Positions 1 through 6,592 of a stretch of DNA of 9,742 nucleotides are shown piece after piece. A program made the position numbers and the translations under genes. How positions within the stretch are numbered: the stretch's first letter is position 1; each line of letters opens with the position of its first letter. The notes beneath the pieces are model-generated. The model did not search any database, had not been told where the DNA came from, and saw only the letters and a list, made by a program, of their open reading frames with translations. The DNA is from Candidatus Micrarchaeota archaeon CG08_land_8_20_14_0_20_59_11 (lineage in GTDB: Archaea; Micrarchaeota; Micrarchaeia; Norongarragalinales; Norongarragalinaceae): NCBI GenBank assembly GCA_002763345.1, contig PEXZ01000081.1, positions 4,467 to 14,208 of the forward strand, read 5' to 3'.

Positions 1-288
1 GGGCGCAGGGAAATAATTTACGAAATCACTCCCGCCGGGCTCAGGAGGTTGGAAAGGAACAGGGCGACCCTGCTCGGGCAGATGCACGACATGGGGCACA
101 TGATGATGCCCCTGATGCTCAGGCTCATGCACGAGTTCAGCGACGACGAGATAAGGGAGCTCACGGCGGACCTGGAGGACCTCGAAGGGATACGGGACTT
201 CGTGTTCGCGATGCCAGCCGCAAAGAGGCGGGCGACGATTAAGAGGCTGGTGAAGGCGGTTAGGATTGTGAAGGGCGTATTGCGTTGA
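1..288 (+). CDS. PadR-like transcriptional regulator, C-terminal part (5' truncated)
   Basis: The frame is open from the first base to the TGA at 286-288, giving 95 residues; the true start lies outside the window. The first residues, IIYEITPAGLRRLE, match the end of a PadR-type winged helix, where the wing carries a Y-x-(I/L)-T-x-x-G-x-x-x-L pattern. The remainder is a helical tail, as in PadR proteins that dimerise through C-terminal helices. Residues encoded at 82-132 are unusually rich in Met and His (7 Met and 3 His in 17). The stop overlaps the TTG start of the next gene by four bases (TTGA), so it is translationally coupled to the exporter genes. PadR-like repressors often sit beside ABC exporters and sense hydrophobic compounds, so control of this operon is the natural inference. 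The family call rests on the short wing motif only, since the recognition helix is not in the window. Confidence 0.6.
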   Translation, partial: GRREIIYEITPAGLRRLERNRATLLGQMHDMGHMMMPLMLRLMHEFSDDEIRELTADLEDLEGIRDFVFAMPAAKRRATIKRLVKAVRIVKGVLR

Positions 289-962
289 AATCCATCATAG
301 AACTGAAGGACGTGAAGAAAACCTACCAGATGGGGCTCACGGAGGTGCACGCGCTGCGCGGCGTCACGATGCACGTGCGCGAGGGCGAGTTCCTCGCAAT
401 CACGGGACCGTCGGGCAGCGGCAAGAGCACGCTGATGCACATGGTAGGATGCCTCGACATACCCACGTCCGGAAGCGTCGTGCTCGACGGCCAGGACATC
501 TCGAAACTGCACGAGAGCGATTTGGCGCAGATACGCGGCCGAAAGATAGGATTCGTCTTCCAGACCTTCAATCTCATAAACTCGCTGACCGCCGCGGAGA
601 ATGTGGAGCTCCCGCTGCTTTTCCAGGGCGTTCCCGAGAGCGAGAGGCGCAAGCGCTCGAACGCGATACTCGAAAAGGTGGGGCTCGCGGACCGCGCTGG
701 GCACAGGCCGATGCAGCTCAGCGGAGGCGAACAGCAGCGCGTCGCAATCGCGCGCGCGCTTTCGGGAGAGCCCGACGTGCTTCTCGCGGACGAGCCTACG
801 GGAAACCTCGACTCGAAGAAGGGCGCGGAGATACTCGACATTATGAACGCGCTGAACAAGGAGGGAGTGACGGTGGTGATGGTTACGCACGACCCAGTTC
901 TCGCCAAGAAGGCGAAGCGGATTGTGCGAATAAAGGACGGGATGGTTGAAAAGGAGGAGTGA
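285..962 (+). CDS. ABC transporter ATP-binding protein, LolD/MacB type
   Basis: This 225-residue cytoplasmic ATPase has every nucleotide-binding motif intact: Walker A GPSGSGKST (41-49), Q-loop Gln93 in FVFQTFNL, signature LSGGEQQR (145-152), Walker B VLLADEP (165-171), D-loop NLDS (174-177) and switch His202 in VTHD. The FVFQTFNL and ADEPTGNLDS forms and the short length are typical of the LolD/MacB/FtsE group, which powers mechanotransmission or export through FtsX-fold permeases. The matching permease lies one gene downstream at 2183-3406, separated by an exported Ig-fold protein. The TTG start at 285 is the only reasonable one: it lies inside the upstream stop overlap and gives the usual N-terminus (x-I-I-E-L-K-D-V-x-K-x-Y). 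The substrate cannot be deduced; lipids, peptides or drugs are all possible. Confidence 0.93.
   Translation: MKSIIELKDVKKTYQMGLTEVHALRGVTMHVREGEFLAITGPSGSGKSTLMHMVGCLDIPTSGSVVLDGQDISKLHESDLAQIRGRKIGFVFQTFNLINSLTAAENVELPLLFQGVPESERRKRSNAILEKVGLADRAGHRPMQLSGGEQQRVAIARALSGEPDVLLADEPTGNLDSKKGAEILDIMNALNKEGVTVVMVTHDPVLAKKAKRIVRIKDGMVEKEE
950..959 (+). promoter_or_regulatory. Shine-Dalgarno site deciding the ATG start at 968
   Basis: AAGGAGGAGT overlaps the end of the upstream ATPase gene and lies about 8 bases before ATG 968. It is too close to the in-frame GTG at 959 to serve that codon, so it supports the shorter protein with a clean signal peptide. Confidence 0.7.
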
Positions 963-967
963 TTTGC

Positions 968-2182
968 ATGAAGAAACTGTTTTGCGCGCTGTTGCTGCTG
1001 ACGCCGTTCGCGTTCGCGGCTACGATGACTGTTCTGAGCGGGCAGCTCGAACTGGCTTCGCTGCGCTACTCGCCGCAGCCCGCGGAGCCTGGCAAGTACG
1101 TCGATTTCTGGCTCGGCGTGAGCACGAAGGCGCGCGACACGCTTCCGGACGTCGAATGCGCAATGGTGCCGGCCTATCCGTTCAGCATGGATTCGACCGA
1201 CAGCCTGAACAAGACAATAGGCGACATGCCGCCCTATTCGAGCGCGGTGCTGCAGTTCAAGCTCCGCGTCGACAGGAACGCTGTTAAGGGCGACAACCAG
1301 CTCACTATCAAGTGCCGCACAGGCGGATACCAGTGGGGCGAGGCGAACACGACTATATACGTGCAGCCGCAGGACGCGGTGCTCACCGTCGGCAAAGTCG
1401 AAGCCGACCCGCCCGAGGTTGAGCCGGGCGGGAAGACGCGCATCACGATAATGATGAAGAACGACGCGCAGACCGAGTTGAAGGACATAGCGCTCAAGCT
1501 TGACCTCTCCTCGGCGCTCACGCCGCTCGCTCCAATAGGCAGCGGCACGGAGAGGCGCATCGGCGCGCTCGCGCCGGGCGAGTCCGAATCCGTGTACTTC
1601 GACGTGATGGCTTATGCAAGCGCTCTGCCGCAGGTGTACAAGATGCCGCTCGAACTCTCCTACGCCGACGAGCTCGGCAAGGAGTACGAGAAGACGGAAT
1701 ACGTCGGCGTGGTGATAAGCGCGACGCCGATGATGGGCGTCATACTCGAGGACACGAAAATCATACGCGCCGACAGCGGCGGGGCGGTTTCGCTCAGCGT
1801 GGTGAACATCGGAAAGTCCGACGTGAAGTTCCTCACCGCGAAGCTGCTTCCGTCAACTGCATACACGATACTCTCGCCCGACGAGGTTTACGTCGGCGCG
1901 GTGAGCAGCGACGACTCGAGCAGCATCGAGTACAAGATTTTCGTCGCGAAGGACGCGCCGAAGACGATAGAACTTCCCGTCCAACTCTCCTACACCGACG
2001 CGAGCAACCGCAAGCACACGGAAAACAAGAACGCAACGATGCGCATCTACTCCGAGGAGGAGATAGCGGGCATGGATTTGGAGCAGAAGGCGGGCATGAA
2101 CATCATCGTAGTTGCGATAGGCGCCATCGTGCTGCTCTACGTCGGATATTACCTCTACAAGAGGTTCGTGAAGAAGAAGTAA
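968..2182 (+). CDS. Exported Ig-fold (COG1361/CARDB/NEW3-like) protein with C-terminal membrane anchor
   Basis: This is a 404-residue predicted extracytoplasmic protein. It starts with a signal peptide (KK followed by a Leu/Ala/Phe-rich core, likely cut after FAFA, about residue 17) and ends with one transmembrane helix (about 376-397) and a basic tail, FVKKK. Three beta-rich Ig-like modules lie between (about 20-135, 138-250 and 252-362). Modules 2 and 3 have the look of NEW3/CARDB repeats, for example PPEVEPGGKTRITIMMKN and a VVNIGKSD segment. Cys64 and Cys116 in module 1 could form a disulfide. The ATG at 968 is preferred over an in-frame GTG at 959 because AAGGAGG at 950-956 is well placed for it. 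It sits between a LolD-like ATPase and the FtsX-fold permease, the place a MacA-like adaptor would occupy in bacteria, so a partner role in export is inferred. The family name is by general resemblance only. Confidence 0.8.
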   Translation: MKKLFCALLLLTPFAFAATMTVLSGQLELASLRYSPQPAEPGKYVDFWLGVSTKARDTLPDVECAMVPAYPFSMDSTDSLNKTIGDMPPYSSAVLQFKLRVDRNAVKGDNQLTIKCRTGGYQWGEANTTIYVQPQDAVLTVGKVEADPPEVEPGGKTRITIMMKNDAQTELKDIALKLDLSSALTPLAPIGSGTERRIGALAPGESESVYFDVMAYASALPQVYKMPLELSYADELGKEYEKTEYVGVVISATPMMGVILEDTKIIRADSGGAVSLSVVNIGKSDVKFLTAKLLPSTAYTILSPDEVYVGAVSSDDSSSIEYKIFVAKDAPKTIELPVQLSYTDASNRKHTENKNATMRIYSEEEIAGMDLEQKAGMNIIVVAIGAIVLLYVGYYLYKRFVKKK

Positions 2183-3406
2183 ATGTGGGACTTCCTCGCG
2201 CTCGGGCTGCGCAACATATCGCACAGGAGGACCCGAAGCCTTCTCACCGTAATCGGGATATTCATAGGCATAGCCGCCGTCGTATCCCTGATTTCCCTGG
2301 GCGACGGGCTCCAGAACGTGGTTGCAGGCGAGTTCCAGAAGATGGGAACGGACAAGATAACCGTCATGGCTACGGCGGGAGGTATGATGTCGTCGCCGAT
2401 GGCAAGCGAGATTTCCGCGAATCCGCTCACGGACGACGACATAACCCTGATAAAGCGCGTGCGGGGCGTGAAGTCCGTCGCGGGCATGCTGATGAAGAGC
2501 GCCAACATCGGGTTCAAGAACGTGAAGAAGGCGGGCTTCATCTACGGAATCCCCACCGACGACAACCTCAAGATGTTCGAGGACATGCAGAGCATCGAGG
2601 TCGTCGAGGGAAGGAAGTTCACGCGCGCGGACAGGAACGCGCTCATCATAGGCAGCTACGCCGCCTCCGACATGTTCGACAAGAAGAAGGTGAAGATAGG
2701 CGACACGCTGAACGTCAACGGAAGGGATATGCGCGTCGTGGGAATCCTGAAGAGCGTCGGCAACCGCATGGACGACTCGTCGGTGTACGCGCCCATGGAA
2801 ACCATCCGCGACATATTCGGCGAGCCCGAACTCGTTTCGATGATACTCGTGCAGACGTCGCCTGGCGCCGAGCCCGCGGGCATCGCCGAGGTGATAGAAA
2901 AGAAGATGCGCGACAGGAGGCACGAAAAGGAAGGCGAGGAGGACTTCTCCGTTTCCACGTCGGAGCAACTGCTCGCGACGTTCAGCCTCGTGTTCGGAGC
3001 CGTCCAAGCCGTCGTCATCGGCATCGCCGCGATTTCCCTGCTGGTGGGCGGAATCGGCATCATGAACACGATGTACACGTCGGTTATGGAGCGCACGCGC
3101 GAAATCGGAATCATGAAGGCAATCGGCGCGCGAAACGGCGACATCCTTCGGATATTCCTGATAGAGTCGGGCATACTCGGCGCCATCGGCGGCTTGGTCG
3201 GCATAACAATCGGCGCGAGCATCGCGAAGATAGCCGAGATTGTCGCGGCGGAGGCGCTCGGCTCGAACATCCTGAAGGCGTCCTTCACGCCCGAACTCAT
3301 CATCGGCGCGCTCCTGTTCTCGTTCCTAATCGGCGCGCTTTCGGGCGTCATGCCCGCGAGGCAGGCGTCGCTTATGAAGCCCGTCGACGCGTTGAGATAC
3401 GAGTAG
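2183..3406 (+). CDS. ABC transporter permease, MacB/FtsX family
   Basis: This 407-residue membrane protein has the MacB layout: one N-terminal helix (about 20-40), a large extracytoplasmic MacB-PCD-like domain (about 41-272), and three C-terminal helices (about 274-296, 324-350 and 371-391) forming the FtsX domain. Telltale stretches are the N-terminal RTRSLLTVIGIFIGI, the GGIGIMNTMYTSVMERTREI segment followed by GIMKAIGA, and the terminal PARQASLMKPVDALRYE, all characteristic of MacB-type permeases. The start codon directly follows the previous stop (TAAATG), with no strong ribosome site, so translation is probably coupled. It should pair with the ATPase at 285-962. Unlike bacterial MacB, the ATPase is a separate protein. 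The length matches the usual roughly 400 residues for stand-alone permeases of this family. Confidence 0.93.
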   Translation: MWDFLALGLRNISHRRTRSLLTVIGIFIGIAAVVSLISLGDGLQNVVAGEFQKMGTDKITVMATAGGMMSSPMASEISANPLTDDDITLIKRVRGVKSVAGMLMKSANIGFKNVKKAGFIYGIPTDDNLKMFEDMQSIEVVEGRKFTRADRNALIIGSYAASDMFDKKKVKIGDTLNVNGRDMRVVGILKSVGNRMDDSSVYAPMETIRDIFGEPELVSMILVQTSPGAEPAGIAEVIEKKMRDRRHEKEGEEDFSVSTSEQLLATFSLVFGAVQAVVIGIAAISLLVGGIGIMNTMYTSVMERTREIGIMKAIGARNGDILRIFLIESGILGAIGGLVGITIGASIAKIAEIVAAEALGSNILKASFTPELIIGALLFSFLIGALSGVMPARQASLMKPVDALRYE

Positions 3407-3414
3407 ATTCACTT

Positions 3415-4203
3415 ATGAAATACGCGATTGAAACCGACAAACTTACGAAAAAATACGGCGAACTCACGGCAGTCGACGCGCTCAGTCTCCGCATAAGACG
3501 CGGCGAAATATTCGGGCTGCTCGGCCCCAACGGAGCGGGAAAAACCACGCTCATCTCGATGCTCTGCACGATTCTCGAGCCCACCTCCGGAAAAGCGAAG
3601 GTGAACGGTTTCGACATATCCGCGGAGCAGTCCTCCGTCCGCAAGAACATAGGCATCGTGTTCCAGGACCCGAGCCTCGACGACGAGCTCACCGCCTGGG
3701 AGAACCTCGACATACACGGCGCGCTCTACGGCCTGAGCCCACAGGACAGGAAGGCGCGCGCGGAATCGTCCCTGAAAACCGTCGAACTCTACGACAAGAA
3801 GGACGAACTCGTCAAGCACTACTCCGGCGGCATGAAGCGGCGCCTTGAGATAGCGCGCGGCTTGATGCACGCGCCCGCTGTGCTTTTCCTCGACGAGCCC
3901 ACAATCGGCTTGGACCCGCAGACGCGGCGCCACATATGGGATTCCGTGAAGAAGATGAACCGCGAGAAGAAGGTTACGGTTATACTCACGACGCACTACA
4001 TCGACGAGGCGGACGCGCTGTGCGGACGCGTCGCCATAGTGGATCGCGGGAAAATCGTCGCGTGCGGCGCACCTTCGAAGCTGAAGAAAAAGGGCGAGTC
4101 GCTCGAGGAAGTGTTCCTGAGGCTCACAGGAAACGAAATCCGCGAGGAAAAAGGCAGTTCGACGCAGACGATGCGCGCGAGAATGAGGGCGTGGAACAAA
4201 TGA
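3415..4203 (+). CDS. ABC-2 type transporter ATP-binding protein, DrrA-like
   Basis: This 262-residue ATPase is of a different subfamily from the one at 285-962. It has Walker A GPNGAGKTT (37-45), Q-loop Gln84 in IVFQDPSLD, signature YSGGMKRRLEIARGL (136-150), Walker B VLFLDEP (156-162), D-loop GLDP (165-168) and switch His194 in TTHYIDEAD. GLLGPNGAGKTT, the YSGGM signature and TIGLDPQTR are typical of DrrA/CcmA-like ATPases that energise ABC-2 permeases. The ATG at 3415 lies 8 bases after the upstream stop and matches the usual N-terminus. The frame happens to stay open far upstream (from about 2185), but that part is out of frame with the real permease gene and does not look like protein. 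The stop overlaps the next gene as ATGA. The partner is the permease at 4200-4949; the substrate is unknown. Confidence 0.93.
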   Translation: MKYAIETDKLTKKYGELTAVDALSLRIRRGEIFGLLGPNGAGKTTLISMLCTILEPTSGKAKVNGFDISAEQSSVRKNIGIVFQDPSLDDELTAWENLDIHGALYGLSPQDRKARAESSLKTVELYDKKDELVKHYSGGMKRRLEIARGLMHAPAVLFLDEPTIGLDPQTRRHIWDSVKKMNREKKVTVILTTHYIDEADALCGRVAIVDRGKIVACGAPSKLKKKGESLEEVFLRLTGNEIREEKGSSTQTMRARMRAWNK

Positions 4204-4949
4204 GCGAATTCACCGCCATCAGGGTTCTCTGGAAGCGCGAGCTCCTGCGTTTCGTGCGCGCGAAGAGCCGCATAGCGGGCAGCTTGGGCATGCCGCTGTT
4301 CTTCCTCCTCTTCCTTGGCACGGGTTTGAACTCCGCTTTCTCGGGAACGGGCGGCAACTACATGGAATTCATCGCGCCCGGCATAATCGGCATGGTGCTG
4401 ATGTTCTCGTCCGTCAGCAGCGGCATGATCGTTATAATGGACAGGCAGTTCGGCTTCCTCAAGGAGATACTCGTCGCGCCCATCAGCAGGCTCAGCATAG
4501 TCGCGGGCAAGATTTTCGGCGGAGCGACGACGTCGATTCTGCAGGCTGCGATAATAATGGCGCTGATGCCGTTCCTCGGCGTCTCATTCAACCTGTCGGG
4601 CATGCTTGCAGCGTTCGCGTTTATGGTGCTGATTTCCACTGCGTTCGTCGGGCTCGGCATCGCCATCGCTTCCAAGATGGAAGACATGCACGGATTCCAG
4701 CTGGTGATGAACTTCCTCGTCATGCCCCTGTTCTTCCTGTCGGGTGCGCTGTTCCCGCTGAACAACCTGCCCGGATGGCTGAAAGTCCTGACTCTGATCG
4801 ACCCGCTCACCTACGGAATAGACGGCATGCGCGGCGCGCTCACGGGCAGCAGCGCGATGCCGTTCTGGGTTGATTTCGGCGTGCTCGCCCTGTTCTGCGG
4901 CGCGATGTTCGCACTGGGCGCATGGCTGTTCACGAAGAAAAACAGTTAA
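4200..4949 (+). CDS. ABC-2 type transporter permease
   Basis: This 249-residue integral membrane protein has six likely transmembrane segments (about 27-46, 57-79, 104-126, 134-158, 168-188 and 222-244). The stretch FGFLKEILVAPISRLSIVAG (84-103) is the classic ABC-2 signature between helices 2 and 3, and the late FPLNNLPGWLKVL plus LIDPLTYGIDGMRGAL segments are typical of DrrB/NodJ-like exporters. ATG 4200 overlaps the upstream stop by four bases (ATGA), with a weak GAGGG about 10 bases before it. A GTG three codons upstream is in frame but less likely. It should form the membrane half of a homodimeric exporter with the preceding ATPase. Its stop codon overlaps the stop of the convergent rpoK gene within the palindrome TTAA. 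Confidence 0.92.
   Translation: MSEFTAIRVLWKRELLRFVRAKSRIAGSLGMPLFFLLFLGTGLNSAFSGTGGNYMEFIAPGIIGMVLMFSSVSSGMIVIMDRQFGFLKEILVAPISRLSIVAGKIFGGATTSILQAAIIMALMPFLGVSFNLSGMLAAFAFMVLISTAFVGLGIAIASKMEDMHGFQLVMNFLVMPLFFLSGALFPLNNLPGWLKVLTLIDPLTYGIDGMRGALTGSSAMPFWVDFGVLALFCGAMFALGAWLFTKKNS
4934..4942 (-). terminator. Possible T-tract terminator after rpoK
   Basis: On the minus strand the rpoK stop is followed within a few bases by TTTTTCTTC. Archaeal termination commonly uses such T-rich tracts. It lies inside the end of the convergent permease gene, so it could equally be just lysine codons (KKN) read on the other strand. Confidence 0.3.
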
Positions 4950-5143
4950 GCCGCTCTGATGACTTGCAGCGGTATGGCTTTCTTCTCGAATTCCGCTTTC
5001 GCCAGCAGCACCGCGTTTATGGAACCCACCGGCACGTCTATAAGAGGCGGCGCGCCCATGGCGAGCTGCAGCGCGCGCGCGCCGACGAGGCGGGCGCGCT
5101 CGTACTTCGTCAAATCGTCGTACTTTACCTTGTGAGTCGTCAT
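4946..5143 (-). CDS. rpoK: DNA-directed RNA polymerase subunit K (Rpb6/omega homologue)
   Basis: This 65-residue protein matches archaeal RpoK along its length. The conserved core LTKYERARLVGARALQLAMG followed by APPLIDVP is the family hallmark, and it ends with the usual LAKAEFEKKAIPLQVIR segment. RpoK is the counterpart of eukaryotic Rpb6 and bacterial omega and stabilises the largest polymerase subunit during assembly. The ATG at 5143 is chosen over an in-frame GTG at 5152 because AAGGTG (5155-5150, minus strand) lies 6 bases before the ATG and overlaps the GTG. It lies 51 bases downstream of the geranylgeranyl reductase stop and has its own TATA-like box in the gap. None of the ribosomal protein genes that accompany rpoK in many archaea are beside it here. 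Confidence 0.93.
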   Translation of the reverse strand: MTTHKVKYDDLTKYERARLVGARALQLAMGAPPLIDVPVGSINAVLLAKAEFEKKAIPLQVIRAA

Positions 5144-5149
5144 AAAAAG

Positions 5150-5190
5150 CACCTTCGGGACAATTAGTTTGCCCGCCGCCTCTTTTAATA
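5150..5190 (-). promoter_or_regulatory. rpoK promoter and ribosome-binding site
   Basis: On the minus strand GGAAG-TATTAAAAG (TATA part at 5190-5182) resembles an archaeal BRE plus TATA box. Transcription would start about 25 bases on, near 5160, giving a short leader that contains AAGGTG (5155-5150) before ATG 5143. The box overlaps nothing but the spacer after the reductase stop, so rpoK can be transcribed independently. Confidence 0.55.
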
Positions 5191-5194
5191 CTTC

Positions 5195-6367
5195 CTACAT
5201 CAGCGACTTTACTACCTTCAGCAGGGACGGGCGCTTCAGCAGCAGTTTCGCCACTACGGACTTGAAATCGCCGTCCATGAGTTTCGCGGCGTCGTTGCCG
5301 TCCATGTTCTCGAAGATGAAGTTCAGGTCGTCGTCGGAAAGCCCCTCCATCGCCTTGCGCAGCTTCAGGCGCTTGAGCATCGCCGCCCCTTCCCCTGCAT
5401 GCCACTCCTTTTCGTAGCGGACGAGGGCGTCGCGCGAGTAGTCCTTCCGCTCGTGCGCTTCTGCAACGACCTCCGCCGCGATTTTCCCAGCGATAATCGC
5501 GAGCCCCATGCCTCCGCCGTGAATCGGGTCCACCATGTGCGCCGCAGTACCGATAACCATGAAGTTGTCCCCGACGAGCCGCTCGGAGGACGCGCCTACG
5601 CTGATGTCGCCGCCCTTCACCTCGATTACCTCCGCCTTCTTGAAGCGCTCGGGGCGTTCGCGTATGAACGCGTCAAGGAGCGCCTTCGGGTCCGCGCCTG
5701 TTTCGCCGCCGACTCCGATGCCGACGTTCGCCACGTCCTTCGCCTTCGGGAAAATCCAGGCGTACCCGCGGGACGAAATCCGGTTCCCGAAATACAACTC
5801 GATTACGGGTTCGCACGGCACGTTCGCCATTTCGTATTCGTAGCAGACGTCCGTGTCGTAAAGCGTGTGCTGCACCTTCATGCCCGCCTTGCGGGCGATT
5901 GTGTTCTCCATGCCTTCCGCGGAGACGACGAGCGGAGCGCGAAACTCGACTTCCTCGCCGAAGCGTTTCGCCTTCACCCCTGCGATTTTTCCGTTCTCGC
6001 GCACCAAGTCCGTGACGAGCGTTTTCGGCAGTATGTGCGCCCCTGCGCGGGCGGCGTCGATAGCCAAAAACTTGTCGAAAATCTTGCGCTCCACCACCGC
6101 GCCCGCGCCAGCCATCCTGAACGACTTCCCGTTCGGCGCGATTGCTAGCGCGGCGTCGATTCTCATCGCGATGCTCTTCGCGTTCAGGGGCAGTCCGTAC
6201 GACGCGTCCCACTGCGTCGCGATTCCCTCCCCGCAGCGCACCGGCGAACCCAAATCCTTCTTCTTGTCGAGCACCGCCACGTTCATGCCCTTTTTCGCAG
6301 CTGTTTTCGCGAAGAACGAGCCGCCGGGTCCGCATCCTATGACAATCGCATCGTAATGTTCGGCCAT
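5195..6367 (-). CDS. Geranylgeranyl reductase family FAD-dependent oxidoreductase
   Basis: This 390-residue flavoprotein belongs to the digeranylgeranylglycerophospholipid reductase group, which hydrogenates the isoprenoid chains of archaeal membrane lipids. It shows an N-terminal FAD Rossmann motif, VIGCGPGGS (9-17), with an acidic or Asp residue closing the second strand (AVLD, 31-34). It also has the family motif PVRCGEG with conserved Cys45 (42-48), the substrate-region motif YAWIFPK (202-208), and the FAD-binding GTAAHMVDPIHGGGMGLAI (273-291). The length is usual for the family. The ATG at 6367 comes one base after the stop of a ferredoxin gene (TGA-A-ATG), implying cotranscription. A ferredoxin encoded beside the Methanosarcina enzyme is known to support its reduction, so the same partnership is inferred here. 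Other family members act on prenyl chains of quinones or chlorophyll, but the archaeal setting favours lipids. Confidence 0.9.
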   Translation of the reverse strand: MAEHYDAIVIGCGPGGSFFAKTAAKKGMNVAVLDKKKDLGSPVRCGEGIATQWDASYGLPLNAKSIAMRIDAALAIAPNGKSFRMAGAGAVVERKIFDKFLAIDAARAGAHILPKTLVTDLVRENGKIAGVKAKRFGEEVEFRAPLVVSAEGMENTIARKAGMKVQHTLYDTDVCYEYEMANVPCEPVIELYFGNRISSRGYAWIFPKAKDVANVGIGVGGETGADPKALLDAFIRERPERFKKAEVIEVKGGDISVGASSERLVGDNFMVIGTAAHMVDPIHGGGMGLAIIAGKIAAEVVAEAHERKDYSRDALVRYEKEWHAGEGAAMLKRLKLRKAMEGLSDDDLNFIFENMDGNDAAKLMDGDFKSVVAKLLLKRPSLLKVVKSLM

Positions 6368-6368
6368 T

Positions 6369-6542
6369 TCACTCTACCTTTATAGCGCGCGCGGGGCATC
6401 CCTTTACGCATATGCCGCACTTCGTGCACTTCGACTCGTCGCAGACGACGTTCGTTTCCACGAGAACGAGCGCCATGACGGGGCACAGCGACACGCAGCC
6501 CCCGCAATAGAAGCATTTGGACTTGTCGACCCTGTGCGTCAT
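6369..6542 (-). CDS. Small 2[4Fe-4S] ferredoxin
   Basis: Translating the minus strand from ATG 6542 gives 57 residues with two complete iron-sulfur motifs: CFYCGGCVSLCP (10-21) and CTKCGICVKGCP (39-50). These eight cysteines match bacterial-type dicluster ferredoxins, and the length of about 57 is normal for the class. Cys34 is an additional ninth cysteine outside the motifs. The start is supported by AAGGTG (6556-6551) 8 bases before the ATG. The gene ends one base before the geranylgeranyl reductase, so it most likely donates electrons to that flavoenzyme, though as a soluble carrier it may serve others too. Confidence 0.93.
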   Translation of the reverse strand: MTHRVDKSKCFYCGGCVSLCPVMALVLVETNVVCDESKCTKCGICVKGCPARAIKVE

Positions 6543-6550
6543 CCCCGGAA

Positions 6551-6591
6551 CACCTTCTTGGAATTATGAACAAAATCAACATAAACCTTTC
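6551..6591 (-). promoter_or_regulatory. Promoter and ribosome-binding site of the ferredoxin-reductase pair
   Basis: On the minus strand CGAAAGG-TTTATG (6591-6580) resembles a BRE followed by a TATA box. A start about 25 bases on, near 6557, would leave a leader of about 15 bases carrying AAGGTG just before ATG 6542. The box begins immediately after the stop of the upstream minus-strand gene. Confidence 0.45.
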
Positions 6592-6592
6592 G

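Noticed and set aside
18..890. Minus-strand open frame of 290 codons
   Set aside because: It is antisense to the PadR-like and ATPase genes and looks like a composition shadow.
1853..3007. Minus-strand open frame of 384 codons
   Set aside because: It spans the boundary of two well-supported plus-strand genes (the Ig-fold protein and the permease), has low-complexity Arg/His/Val composition and no domain signal.
2185..3414. Long upstream extension of the DrrA-like ATPase frame through the permease gene
   Set aside because: The extension is out of frame with the real permease and is Arg/His-rich noise; the ATPase homology begins exactly at ATG 3415.
5399..6148. Plus-strand open frame of 249 codons opposite the reductase
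   Set aside because: It is antisense to a gene with clear FAD and substrate motifs and has no recognisable features of its own.
6337..6582. Minus-strand open frame of 81 codons over the ferredoxin
   Set aside because: It is a shifted frame; the correct frame (6369-6542) has both complete four-cysteine iron-sulfur motifs.
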